Positions 8,797 through 19,917 are shown, numbered from the stretch's first letter. The stretch is 64,000 nucleotides of DNA from Ramazzottius varieornatus (GCA_001949185.1 BDGG01000007.1:2069079-2133078), one strand, 5' to 3'. The notes: generated from the letters alone by a model not told the origin. Numbers and translations are program-made.

Positions 8797-11700
8797 ATGT
8801 TTGGGAAGACGGTCTGCATTGTCCTGACAGTGGTCGCTCTGCAGGAAGGTCATGGATACTACACCTCTCGCCGGTGCTACGGTAAGTGACAAACCTTTGT
8901 CCCCGGCCTTTCCAAAGACACCCGTGCCGCATGCACTACCTGTCCACGTCTATATTGACTTTGCTTTGCAGGTACGGGCGACTGCCACTTGCTGACCAAG
9001 AACCAGGTCTGATTTTGGCTCTGCGCTACTTTTGCTGTCGGCAGGCTCCTCCACCCCTCATGTGTCTGTTGATTTTAGGACGGGGGTTTTGATGATGCGA
9101 GCCACCAATGGTTGAGCGAGTGCAATGATGGAGAGGGCGTGGTGGCCATCCGCGATGACGACACTCATTTCGAAGGACTGTCAGGTCAGTTCCACATCAT
9201 CACATCTTCGCAGTAGAAACTTTGTTGGCAACTTAGGGCTGCACAGTACATGATATTGATGATGTTGGCAGGTATATGGTGTTCGTTCCTCTTTCCGATG
9301 AAACAGTCGACCAAGGGTGTTTACCCGTACTATCCAAGTTGCGCGGTTCGGTAAGTACAGGGTGATCCCGATGAGTTGAACGGATTTTGGAAATTCGTAG
9401 TAAAATCGCTTCTCTCTCTAATTTTTTATACGTCAGCTCTTTCGATAGAACACCTCTTCATCTTCGATTTTTGTCGAGGTCTCTTCAACAGAATCACGAT
9501 CATTTAATTGCTGGGAGCAACGAGAAATCGTCGTTTTACGGGTAAAAAGTAAGAACCTCAGTGAGATTATTTGTATTAGACGCCCAAAATTAAAATATTT
9601 CCCCATAAGATTGTTTTACGAAAGAAGTACGTTTGGACTAATTATTCAAAAACAAACCGACGGTTCTCACACGCTGCCGACGGAGAAACTACGAATATTT
9701 AAAAAATACGCGAAAACTTTTGCTTACCCCCTGAGTCAGCAGCAGTATTGTCGCTGGCAAATCCAACCGTGTGCACGAACTCGTAAGTGATATTTTTATA
9801 CTATATCAAGACGGTTTTTGCAACAGAATAGCATCAGAGAAATTGTTCTAAAACGTTCTGCACTCAAACAAACAAACCGGACAGAAGTGCATTGCATGTT
9901 GGTTTCGGGAAAACTTGTTGATTTCTACCTAGTTCACGTCTTCGGCGCTGTGCTCCTTCTGGAGCGCAACACTTCGACAAAATTTTTACACAGTGTTTTT
10001 AATACTGTAGTGCTCCCAAATTAACGCGCACTCAGCCACGTGATGATTCAACGTTGTAGTGTGATCAGATGTTATCAGTGTAGCCTGTGTCACTCTCACC
10101 CGGGCGCCATTTACTGTCCACGTGGTTGAGTGCGCGTTAATTTAGGAGCACTACACGAACGACGAGATATTATGGGCCAGTAAGAATTACGGGCCAGGCG
10201 GAAAAGACGGCAAATTTACAATTTGTATGAAAGCCAGCAATATCAATCGCACAAATGACGTAACGCAGTAAAATTCAACTGTAAAAAATCGTCTTGGACA
10301 GTGGCCATCAGCTGATCAGCTGTTTTACTCTTACACTTCAACGCTGCTGTGCATGGCTATTCGACTTTCTCTCGGAGAAGCTCTGGACTCGTTGTCTCGA
10401 TATCCTTTCCGTAAAGGTTTTTCAGAATGTCCAGCCCTTCAGAACCAAGCACCCTCGATGATGCACCGAAGACGCCCTGAAGGACGCGCTATCTGCTGTC
10501 GAGGCTGGAATGGGATTACACGGAGCAGCTCCAGTCTTCAAAGTTCCCCGCAGCACCGTCCTACGTTATGTCGAAGATACCACACACTAAATATCAATAT
10601 TAATATGACAAGCTTTAGCTCCTCGGCCCAATGTCCAGCACGTACGTACAGCAGTGCAGCCTTCGATGCTGGTTTTCACTTGAAGCAACAGTCACCTGCC
10701 CGTGCCGCCGGAGCGAAAAGGCCTGGTCCGTAATTTTTACTGGCCCATAATATCTCGTCGCGCATGTACAGCAGTTAGACGTATCTGAGAACGAATTTTC
10801 GAAGAAGTGAGCGCACTGCCCCTTTTGTTTTGTTCAAGTTCAAAATCCGTCCAACTTATCGGGATCATCCTGTAGATAATTAGCATCAAAATTGAAGGTG
10901 CCATTGAGGGTCAGCCAAGAAGCGCTTTGAATGCGGTACGTGATGTGAGGTCTTCCTGTAGGAACTTGACGGCGGGAGAATACCACTGTCGAGGGGAGGG
11001 ACAGAATAATCAAACACAAAACCTTTTCGTTTCCGGTAAGTCTTTTCCCCGTCTCACGTACGGAAGCGAGCTCCACGCTTTAGCACACTCTGCCTCCTGT
11101 CAATCAAAATATCTCCAGACTACCGCCTTGTTTCTCCTATAGGAATTTACAAGGAGCCCGATGAGCGACAAGCTTTTGTCCCGTCACTTATGAAATGCTG
11201 TAAGTGCTGTAATCTAGACACTTCTTGTAATTGACAATTGACAAAAAAATCCAAGAACTTTACAGGCGAAACTCCGAGCGAGTACCGCATTGACCATTCC
11301 AACTGCCACTACAAGAAAACCTTTGACAGGTAAGGACTCATCGTCCCGCCTTCCAATACGTAAAGAACAAGAAGGAAAAGCAGGGCATTGCTTTTTATCG
11401 GCGTTGCATCTAACAGTACTCTTTAAAGACCAGCGTGCATCGTTGTTTAGGTTTGGCGAACATTACACCGGAGAATGGCTGGTCAAATGCGACAGTCATT
11501 TCGTTGCAACCGGCATCGGCAAAGATGTGCGTGTCCACGTAATAGTTCTTGAAACCATTGACAAATAAACGGAATAGATTTATTGGTTTATGTGTCCTGA
11601 TTAGGTTAACCCGTGGGACAGCAAGGAGCACTTTACATGGGTACAGTGCTGCCCTCTGCTCTACACTCCCAAAGCGGCCATTACGCTGCTGCCAGCCACC

Positions 11701-12705
11701 ATCAAGGCTTCCTCCACCCAGTACCTCGTCTCTCCCGCTGCCGAGAACCTCAACCAAGTCCCCATTCTCAACGACCCAGGACAGGTCCAGCAAATGAGCA
11801 GTTCCGCCCGCGCCGACATTTTCCCCGCCCTGTACTTGACCGCCTCCGGCCAATCGCCAGTCCAAACGACCACCATCGACGGCGCATCTACCGGACAGTG
11901 GCTCCCCAAGTTGCCATTGCCCGCCACCCAGTCCCTCCACGGCCTTCAGACCATTCCTGAGCCTCTTCCCCTAACGACGACGACGTACAGCGCTCCAGCC
12001 ATTTCGGCTATCCAGCACGCCGCCAACGTGGCCGCCTACAAAGAGTTCATCCATACTTTCAACGACCTCCTAGCCAACTACAGCAAAGCACAAAGCCAGA
12101 AAGCCACCAAGGAGCCCCAACATGCTCCGCCCATGTCTTACCAACTAGTCCAGACTCCCTTACAGAACATCCAGCCTCCCATCAGCTTGAACTCGGCCTT
12201 TCAGACCGAGGGCGGGTTCTCCTTTGTCCAACCACCTCTACCGTCGGGTATCCAAAACTACATGGCTCTGACGTCGAATAACCCCGGCGCTGCCTTGTCT
12301 AGTCTGTACAGCCAACCCTCCATCTTCAGCCCGACACCTGTTGGCCACCCAGAAGGAAGTTTGGTGGGTTTCCGACAACCGAGTGGCCAGCCACAGCCAC
12401 AGTACGTCATGGGACCGACTACGGTCTTCCATGAGGGCTATGAAGGGCGCTACCCACAGCAGCTGTTCGCATTCACTCCCCAGCATGTTCCTGAGTATGG
12501 GACTTATGGACAGCCGAGCGGACATCTGCTGGTGAAACCTAAGGTGGAGAAGGAGCAAGAGCAGCTGGATGTGAAATGGGAGACCTTGAAGACGGGCACG
12601 GAGAAACCGCCAAAGGGCTTGCTGTCCATCGTTGGTCTGCCGGTTGACGCCAAGAGTAATGAGACCTTGTCGCTCAACCTTACCGTCAACGCCACCAAAG
12701 CGTAA
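8797..12705 (+). CDS. Secreted Cys-rich protein with weak dermatopontin-like repeats and a long Pro/Gln-rich tail
   Basis: Nine exons join in frame: 8797-8881, 8972-9006, 9079-9184, 9272-9350, 10962-11035, 11143-11199, 11266-11329, 11451-11538 and 11605-12705 (562 residues). A signal peptide (KTVCIVLTVVAL) leads a Cys-rich N-terminal domain of about 210 residues. In it W-x3-C-x-(n)-V-V-A-I-R (QWLSECNDGEGVVAIR), KCCETPSEYRID and EWLVKCDSHFVATGIG recur, followed by WDSKEHFTWVQCC. This spacing recalls dermatopontin-type repeats, but the match is weak. The last exon encodes about 366 residues: Pro, Gln, Ser and Thr rich, without Cys after its first codons, and ending in an acidic/Lys stretch. If exon 8 is not spliced at 11539, a stop ends the protein at about 11568 and the tail would be separate. 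Intron 4 is swollen to about 1.6 kb by nested transposons. Confidence 0.65.
10010..10151. mobile_element. 142-bp TA-flanked MITE nested in the Tc1/mariner-like element
   Basis: The arms GTGCTCCCAAATTAACGCGC and GCGCGTTAATTTAGGAGCAC extend to CACGTG on both sides. TA flanks lie at 10008-10009 and 10152-10153. The right TA is shared with the neighbouring pogo-type element. Confidence 0.85.
10154..10766 (+). mobile_element. Non-autonomous pogo/Tigger-type element with an HTH_psq remnant
   Basis: TIRs of about 40 bp (core CGACGAGATATTATGGGCCA at 10160, complement ending at 10760) are flanked by TA at 10152-10153 and 10767-10768. An internal stretch near 10470-10580 can be read as LSAVEAGMGLHGAAPVFKV followed by PRSTVLRYV. 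That is the helix-turn-helix (psq) pattern of pogo/Tigger transposases (GxxxAAxxFxVPRSTL). The DDE domain is absent. Related copies are at 14297-14694 and 38775-39638. Confidence 0.85.
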
Positions 12706-13175
12706 AACTGTTCTGCACGAATGCGCATCAAGCAATTTGCAGTTTCAAAATTACCTGCTAAGTAATCGATGCCATTCAATGGCGTTCAGTATTTTTCTAC
12801 CCTTTTCCTTGCCAGTTTGACCCTGTAATTCTGGTTTCACATTTTAGCGTTACGTATGTTAATGATGGTGTTGTCCAGGTAAATATTTCTTAGAAGTCAA
12901 GAATGATCAACTTTTGCAGCACTAACGAAGGCAACTTCCGGCAAATCCGTGCGCCATCTGGAGGTTGATGCTTTGGAGGTGTGACCGTTGGGCACACCCA
13001 CTTGTATGCCCGACCAAAACACCGATAAGAAAGAAGGCAGCTTTCTTTCCGAGCCTTTGTCCAACGTGTCCACTTTTGGATTTGAGAGTGCGCACCTACC
13101 TCACGCTCTTCATTCTGTAGATTCTAGTCAAGCTCAAGTAAGTTCCAGTCCGGAAAAAGCAAGGGAAACTTCACC
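12706..13175. other. Intergenic with one single-arm repeat
   Basis: 3' flank of the Cys-rich gene and promoter of the metallothionein-like gene. A lone arm-like CCGTGCGCCATCTGG near 12948 may be a decayed hairpin element. No TATA box or metal-response element was identified with confidence. Confidence 0.35.
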
Positions 13176-13897
13176 ATGTCGTCGGAGAAAGGAGCTATCA
13201 AGGAGGGAACGAGCATGCCTCAAGGTACGTCCATCTGCCCCGCTTTCTCTTCCGTTTCGATGGGCTGGGTCCTTCAGCTTTTCCTCTTCTTTCAGCTAGA
13301 GGTTGCGGAAAGCCTGGGTGCACTTGTGAGAACTGTAGCTGTGCTGCTGGACAGTGCCATTGCGGAGAATCTGGCCGAGGTAAGATTCACTCGCATTTCC
13401 TGCTGTGGAATTTGACTTGAACGGTCTGATTTAAGCACAAGGCTATCGTTGTGTAATTTTCTTGTGGATCAAGTTTGATTGATGTTCCTTGATTAGCCAC
13501 CAGACTGCCAACTGAGCTTATACGCTTCCTCTTTGGTTTTTGTTTCTAGCTGGAAATTTGAGCGACCCGGGACAGGGGGGAAACCAGTGGCAGCAACAAC
13601 AAGGAGGCCAAGGGATGAAGAAGGGTTGCGGAAAGGCTAGATGTACCTGCGACAACTGCGGCTGCCCTCCGGGACAGTGCAGATGTGGAAATGGTGGACC
13701 AGGTAAGGCTTACCTCGTTCTCGTTGCTTTATTGGATTTTCGCAACCACCGTATTGTGGTGCTCTCTAGGGATGAGCCAAGGCCAGCAGGGTGGTGGAAA
13801 GAAGGGCTGCGGAAAGGAGAACTGTGGCTGCGATCCTTGCAACTGCGGAGGATCGTGCAAGTGCGACAGCGCTGGTCAAGGGCAGAAGAGCCAGTAA
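13176..13897 (+). CDS. Three-module metallothionein-like Cys-rich protein
   Basis: Four exons (13176-13224, 13296-13379, 13550-13702, 13770-13897) join in frame, all introns phase 1, giving about 137 residues. Exons 2, 3 and 4 each encode one module of the form C-G-K-x-x-C-x-C-x-x-C-x-C-x-x-x-(x)-C-x-C: CGKPGCTCENCSCAAGQCHC, CGKARCTCDNCGCPPGQCRC and CGKENCGCDPCNCGGSCKC. The linkers are Gly/Gln rich (GGNQWQQQQGGQG). There are 21 Cys, no His except one in module 1, and no signal peptide. The CxC/CxxC density fits a cytosolic metal-thiolate protein binding Zn, Cd or Cu. One exon per module with identical intron phase implies growth by exon duplication. The linkers are unlike vertebrate metallothioneins. 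Confidence 0.85.
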
Positions 13898-14296
13898 AGA
13901 CCTACACTACTTCCTTCTTCTTCAGCTCTATTCTAAGTTAGGCTTTGTAGATACTTCAATGCTATTGTCGTAAAGTGATTCTCGACTGACCTCTGGTCCA
14001 TGTTTCGGTTCCTTTTTTTACACTCTTCGCTGGCTCAGCCAGCCTGTGCACCGGAAGCCTTCGCCGGAAGTGCTTCGACTTGCATGACTGCGACATGTGC
14101 TTTTATCCGCTTTGTATAACAATGTTTGGTGAGTCTGGTGACTGCCTGAATGTGAATAAATGTTGATTGAACAGTCTTCACTCCATCGTCCGCAGCAGAA
14201 TGAAGCAGAGAACGCAGGTAGCCTCAAGATGAACGAGCTCGGAGCGACAAAACCGAGGAAGATTGTCAACAACACCACCCTGACAATACTCACTGT

Positions 14297-14694
14297 ACAC
14301 GCACGACGAGATATTATGGGCCAGTAAACATTACAGACCAGGCCTTTTCGCTACGGCGGCACGGGTAGGTGATTGCTTCAAGTAAAAACCACATCGAAGG
14401 CTGTACTGCTGTACGTGCGTACTGGATATTGGGCCGAGGAGCTAAAGCTTGTCATATTAATGTTATAGCAGTCAGATCTTCATTATACCTTCAACAGTTC
14501 AAACTATTCCAAGGCTTCTCCGGCCTCCGGGAGAAAGTCGACAGCAGCGTAGAAGCGTTAGAGTAAAACAGCTTATCAGCTGACGCCCACTGTCCACGAC
14601 AATTTTCTACGGTTGGATTTCTACGTCATTTGTGCGATTTCTGTTTCTGACTTCCAAATAAATTGTAAATTTGCCGTCTTTTCCGCCTGGCCCG
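14297..14694. mobile_element. Truncated copy of the pogo-type non-autonomous element
   Basis: It starts CACGCACGACGAGATATTAT after a TA (14295-14296), and the interior matches the 10154-10766 element in inverted sense. The other end stops at GCCTGGCCCG without the terminal 30 bases. Confidence 0.8.
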
Positions 14695-14935
14695 AGACCG
14701 GAAATGCGCGAGTTTCGCGCGGTGGGTTTGTAGGCAAACTTTGCCTCTTGACTAAGTTGAAATTCATGATTTTCTCTCTGGCTAGTCTCTGTCCTCCGAT
14801 ATCCCCGACACTAATAGGTATCAAGAAGCCCATACGTGAAACGGTATCTCGCAACGTGAAACACTGTACAGATAGGGATCAGCTGAGAAGTGAAAATTTA
14901 AAATTTTGAGTCAAGTGCGCAGAGAATAATCCATT

Positions 14936-14983
14936 TTCGCTTTCAAGATAAGCTACTCGACGGCTGCTTATCTTGAAAGCGAA
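14936..14983. repeat. Perfect 18-bp-arm hairpin
   Basis: TTCGCTTTCAAGATAAGC and its exact complement are separated by 12 bases. The word AATCCA-TTTCAAGAT is repeated directly just downstream (to about 15005). There is no coding context. Confidence 0.75.
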
Positions 14984-16371
14984 ACTTCGTAATCCACTTT
15001 CAAGATCAACACAATCAACAGAGTTTTACGGTCTGTCGTGAGGAGGACTAAAGAGTGCTGCAGCATTATAACTGTAATCAACAATCAAGTCACACTAGCT
15101 GATCCGTAGCCTTCCGTTTGTCCGCTGTACCGGCGCTGTCACATCCGCGATCGACGGCTCCGTTGAGACCAAGACGGGCTTACGATTGATTGGCTCTGCG
15201 TTTCGCCTAAAGTCCAGCTTTGACTGATGAAAACGTAGGTTCATCTTCTTCTCGGAGATATCAGCGCTCTCATGTTGTACCCATTACGGTATTGCCATAT
15301 TGCGTAACCGTTTTCATAATTCTTTTTACAGGTTGTCTTCAGGCAGAGAGAGGAAAATGTCCGGCGGACCGCCGTGAACGAAGGCAAAGCCAGAATGCGG
15401 GCCATGCGTCAAGAGTGGACTGGTCGGATGACGGCAGATGGGCAAATAGCTACCGAAGTCGCTTCGGCCGAGTGGCGGACATTGCCGAGATGACTGGAGG
15501 AATCTTGGGCTGCGTGCGGTTTGTCGGTTTATTGGGAGCTTGGTCGGAATGCCGAAGAAGTACGAGGAGCTCATCAATCATCGATTTTCATGGATGGCGC
15601 CGTAATAGAATCTTGGAGCCAGCCCCTGGCCGTCAGCAGTGGCAGCGTCAGGTCGGCACTTGACTGGCAAGCACCGCTTAGCAGTGTACAGTCACTGCAG
15701 TGTTGTGNNNNNNNNNNNNNNNNNNNNNNNNNNNNNNNNNNNNNNNNNNNNNNNNNNGGCGCCATGCATCATGCATGTCGGTTTTATTTCTCAAGTCATA
15801 GAGATATGCCGCGGTCGGAAGAACCTTGGGCCTCGAGGATTTTCAAGACATTGCTTATGAAAGTGAAAACTCGCTTCTTCCAACAATTCAAGTTCAAAGC
15901 TTTAAAGGGTTTTCTGTTTTTGGCGTGCCTCGTTCCGACGCCGTTGAGTCCTTTCTCTGTTCTCCTCGTTTCTGCGGCGGTTCGCTGACGTCACAGCAGC
16001 AGACAGCGTGCTGCGATGGTGATAGTCTGAACAATCTTTGGAATCGACCAAGGGCTGCGGGCGTTTCCGCTCGAATGGAAGCCAGCGGAACGGAAGTTCC
16101 ATGCGCACTGCGTGGTACGGAGCGACCCCACCTTGAACTTGAAACGGGATGGTGCCGCTCATCCGGCATACCCACAGCGGCCAAAGCCGCCTTTCCGTAG
16201 CGCCTCCTTTTCCTTTAACCTCAGTGGCTGCAGCATAATACGCCAATCCCTGACTGGTAGTTGGCGTAGGGATCCAGCCCTCTGTCTGGATCGATTCCAT
16301 CGGGAAGGAGGTTGGACCTTGCGTGGGGTATTTTCCAGCACGACTTTTGCAACGTGGCGGATATAAAAGGC
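14984..16371. other. Intergenic with an assembly gap; unresolved frames near 15.2-15.7 kb
   Basis: Open frames at 15220-15663 and 15521-15700 follow a splice-acceptor-like CTTTTTACAG (near 15330), but no family is recognisable and the frames run into 50 unknown bases. The stretch 16050-16370 is promoter sequence for the next gene. In it, GAA motifs at 16073, 16078, 16088 and 16093 sit on a 5-bp register, as in step/gap-type heat-shock elements, but all in one orientation. Confidence 0.35.
15708..15757. other. Assembly gap (50 N)
   Basis: Run of N; size is probably a placeholder. Confidence 0.95.
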
Positions 16372-16380
16372 GCCTGGCAA
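16372..16380 (+). promoter_or_regulatory. TATA box of the FUS-like low-complexity gene
   Basis: TATAAAAGG lies 133 bases before the start codon. The next low-complexity gene has the identical word 139 bases before its start. Both promoters contain TTCCCAGTAG close by (16389 here, 19892 there). Confidence 0.7.
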
Positions 16381-16504
16381 CTTCCCAGTAGATTCCAGCA
16401 CAGCGCTCTGTCTAGCTTTTCGAACGTCGCGCATTTCGCTTCTCCCACCGTCTCGAACTTCATCCCGTGTTTCTTCCCGTTTCAGGTTAAGGCTTAACAT
16501 CACC

Positions 16505-17839
16505 ATGTCGACCACAACCTCTTCCTCCTCTTCTAACAAGGACAAGGACTCGACCGACACGTACGTTCGCAGCGCGGACAACACCAGCGGATCGTCCAAC
16601 ACCACTGGCTCGTCGTCCACCAACAAGGGAGGCAAGAGCAGCTCCTCCGACTACGACTCGGACAAGACCACTACCAGCTCTTCGTACGGCACCGGCGGCC
16701 AAAACACTAGCTCTTACGGACAATCTGGCCAAGGAGGACAGCACAACACCTCGACCTCCTCGTCCTACGGTCAGTCTGGTCAGGGAGGCCAGTCGGGACA
16801 ACACTCGTCGTCCTCCTACGGACAGTCTGGCCAACACTCTTCTGGTCAGTCTGGTCAGCATTCTTCTGGTCAGTCCGGCCAACAGTCTGGCCAACACGGA
16901 AGCCATGAAGTGCAGCAGAAGCTGAAGGAAGTCGGAAACTTGCTCCAGAAGGCTGGACACTTGCTGCAAGACCTGCAAGGCTCCGCTTCGGACTTTTCTT
17001 CCTCGTCGTCCTACAGCCAGCGAAACCAGGGCGGAAACTACAGCGGCGTAAGTTAAACATTGGCTTTTTGCTTGATTATTTGTTGACCACAGGAGGGCCT
17101 ACCGCTTGTCACTTCCGCCTACTCATCTGCTAAGCTTATCTCCCTTGTCCTACGCCTATCAAAAATTGAATTTGCCCTACTGCAGTTTCACACCTACTCG
17201 AGAAGCTGGTGTGCATGTGTTTCTGTAATGCGCCTACTGCTGTTGACGGTCGAGTCTAACTTCCGCTTCTTTCTCTTTGCAGCCATACGGCGGATCTGAC
17301 TCGCAGTTTCACCAGTATGGATCGTCTGGCATGGGAGGAGGATCGTACGGCCAAAGCTCTAGCTACGGACAGGGATCTTCCGGGTACGGACAAGGCTCGT
17401 CCAGCTACGGCCAGCAGAGCGGTCGTCACCAAGACAGCGACCGATTCGGAGGCAGCTCGAGCTTCGGTGGTCAGTCTTCCGGCCAGTATGGAGGCCACAG
17501 CCAAGGAGGATACGGTGGACAACAGGGCGGATATGGAGGATCCAGCGGCCAGAACTACGGACCGTACGGCAGCAGCAGCAACCAACACAGCAGCATGGAC
17601 AGCAACCGCGGAATGGGTGGCGGTTACGGCTTCAGCCAGGACTCTGGACGTCAAGGAGGTAAGCCAAGCCGAAAGTCAACGTTTCTCCTTAGCCGTCTCT
17701 AACTTGCTTGCTTTCCTTTCAAGGTATGGGCATGTCTGGTGGCATGGGTGGAGCTGATCGATATGGAGGCTTCGGCGGACCCAACCGTCCCGACATGTCT
17801 TACGGACAGCAGTACGGTGGACGCAGTGACCGATGGTAA
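16505..17839 (+). CDS. Ser/Gly/Gln/Tyr-rich low-complexity protein with an embedded heptad helix (FUS-like composition)
   Basis: Three exons (16505-17047, 17283-17658, 17724-17839) join in frame to give 344 residues. Residues 1-58 are Ser/Thr rich. Residues 59-132 carry SYGQSGQ and HSSGQSG repeats, the [S/G]Y[G/S]Q pattern of FUS/EWS prion-like domains. Residues 134-158 form a single amphipathic helix with exact a/d heptads: V136, L140, V143, L147, A150, L154, L157. Exons 2-3 return to YGQ and GGYGG repeats and end in RSDRW. There is no RRM, RGG box, signal peptide or Cys. Such sequences can phase separate; with a short coiled coil as oligomeriser the protein may form condensates or gels, but that is inference. 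A strong TATA box and Ser/Thr-rich N-terminus suggest inducible, abundant expression. No family name can be given; a structural or secretory-gland protein is unlikely without a signal peptide. Confidence 0.8.
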
Positions 17840-19908
17840 CCGCCGGACTTTTCTCTTGTTTGACGGCTGGTTTTGTAACATCTCTTTCTCTCGTTGTTCA
17901 TGGTATCTTTTTGCGAGGAAGTTTGCACTTCCAGTTAGGTTTCTTCATTGATAGTGTTTGCAACAATCGGTGTAAATTAATTTTTGATCGATAGGTAAAA
18001 TTCTTGCGCTTTCTGAAACGTTCCCATCGCTGTACACGACGTCGCGTTGCATGTTTATAAATGACGTAACATCGGCCAATTTTCAGTTCGGTCCAGAAGT
18101 GAAACGGAGTCGGAACAGAAATAGGTCAGCAGGATGAAGATGTGCGAAAATCGCAGGTCCAACGGAATGCACTATCCAGGCAGTTGTCGCACGGTGCGGA
18201 GTGCGCGTGCAACGCGAATGGGAAGGCACGTGCACTGCAAGACTTGACTGATGTGCACTCCGTTGCGCTTCGGCAATCATGCACCAGCGCCAAAGTTCTA
18301 ATTCTCACCAGCCGCGCACTGATCAAGTAATCAACGTGACCAACGTATATAGTTCGCGAAAGGGCGAAACATCTCCCATCAACTTCCTTGTCGACTTTCC
18401 CCCGTTTGTAAGGCTTTCATTTACCCCAAAACTTTCTGTGATGGATGTACTTTGTAATACCAGTTCGTGAGATGAACTTGCAAGTTGTTTACGTGGCAGT
18501 TTTCGCCTGCGGACATTGTGAAGTTTACCCGATGCCGCGAGAAATTTGAGAAATTCTTCTAACAGCATGTCGCATTCTTGTGGCATTTGCAGCCATCAAG
18601 TGCCTGGATAGCTTTTCCAAACAAATTTTATCGGCAAGAGGGAAAAAGCAATATGCGATGACCGTGATAACCAACGAAGATAAACCGGTCAAACACCATT
18701 CCGGTAATATTTTCCACGACGGAACGTGAGCACTGAGAGTGCCTGCTTCACTGCTGTTAAGAGAATGCCCGCTGACCACTTCCTTCCACAATCTAAAATT
18801 AATTCCATCATAATTCCCCTCGGATTTTCCCCAGAGGATTCCAAGATGGACACTTAAAGAAGAATCCATGGTTCATGCATGAAGGTTTCGGCTTGCTGCA
18901 GTTGTATGCAGGTCCATGCAAAGCCGCAGCGATGTCCACTGCGCGCGGATGCTTTCCTGCAACGTGCAAGATCCCGCGCAGGCGGAGGCACTTTTGTTGC
19001 CAGTCGTCACGTTTTTTCAGTCGCTCTTCGACAGTGATAGTTTTTCATGGATACCACTGCTTCATGAGCTTTGGCGCCAAAGAGCGTCCTTTCCGTTGCA
19101 ACAAGGTACTCGTGACGAAGTCCAGGGTTATAAAATACCTTCCGGCCAGTCATGAGCCATCATTGTCGGCAAGCACCTTTAGCCAGCTATCAGTTACAGA
19201 CACTTTGACAAAAAACAGATTTGAAAACAACTTGCGGAGGCGACCTTTGTTCAACCTTGTGGGTGAGGAAGTACCAGAAGACCAGGGTTCGCTGTCACCT
19301 GCATACTGTTTGAGAGCACCTTGCACGCAGCGCCTTGGGTGCTTCAAAGTGACGTCATTAACTGTGCGCATTCCATATTCAAGAGTCTTTCCCATTCAGA
19401 AATGCTGTTTTCATTTCATCCAGAAACCGAGCTGACCATTTCTTCTTCCCTTCATTAGGATGAATGCTTTACCAACGCTCAGTCTGGAAAGCAGACCATT
19501 GACTTTCGATGAGTCCAGGTTGAAGTGTCCTGAAGACCTGAATGAGCCACCAGGAAGCGTGTTTTTCCCGAAACACGGCACAACGAATAATACTCACTGT
19601 ACAGAGAACAAAAGGCACTTGTTTCAGGAAACTTCCCGAGATTGCCATCTAGACACCGGCCCGTAAATTTACACCGCCTCCGCGCCCCGGACCGGCAGCT
19701 GGCCAGAAGAGCCATTCAACTAGCTGCTAACCGTGAAAGAAGCCCGGGAGGAGGCAGCCACAACGGTTGCAGCGGTATCCAGGGTTCGATCTCGCTAACC
19801 TCTCGCTAACCTTGAAAACACGCCTTGCGGCTGTCTGCCGCTATAAGATTCCTCGACTCCTCCTCCGGTGACGCGACATCAGCCACATTCTTTCCCAGTA
19901 GGAAAGGG
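17840..19908. other. Intergenic, no gene recognised
   Basis: 3' UTR of the upstream gene, then about 1.9 kb with several medium frames on both strands (18525-18869 minus, 18875-19435 plus, 19150-19395 minus) that show no domain and overlap one another. Bases 19740-19908 are promoter sequence of the next gene. Confidence 0.35.
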
Positions 19909-19917
19909 TATAAAAGG
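19909..19917 (+). promoter_or_regulatory. TATA box of the second low-complexity gene
   Basis: TATAAAAGG, 139 bases before the start codon, is immediately preceded by the palindrome TTTCCCAGTAGGAAA (19891-19905). The CT-rich leader resembles that of the 16505 gene. Confidence 0.7.

Larger units (their letters stand above)
9358..10872. mobile_element. TA-flanked DNA transposon remnant (Tc1/mariner-like ends) with nested insertions
   Basis: Terminal inverted repeats of about 33 bp start CAGGGTGATCCCGATGAGTT and end in the complementary ATCGGGATCATCCTG. They are flanked by TA at 9356-9357 and 10873-10874. The interior outside the nested elements (about 760 bp) has no intact transposase. It lies in intron 4 of the secreted Cys-rich gene, beginning six bases into the intron, right beside the splice donor. 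Confidence 0.8.

Noticed and set aside
11410-11940. 176-codon minus-strand frame with Gly-rich sequence
   Set aside because: Antisense of the Pro-rich tail of the secreted Cys-rich gene; low-complexity complement.
15220-15700. Possible gene before the 50-N gap
   Set aside because: An acceptor-like site exists, but no family, no consistent frame, and the gap prevents testing.
16073-16099. Canonical heat-shock element upstream of the FUS-like gene
   Set aside because: GAA words fall on a 5-bp register but all in one orientation, and the TTC is one base off the canonical inverted spacing. Kept only as a weak note.
16487-16978. 163-codon minus-strand Arg/Leu/Val-rich frame
   Set aside because: Complement of the SYGQ repeats; the sense frame has promoter, splice sites and matching exons.
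19740-19810. tRNA-like GGTTCGATCTC
   Set aside because: Only a B-box-like word; no A box at the right distance and no cloverleaf by eye.
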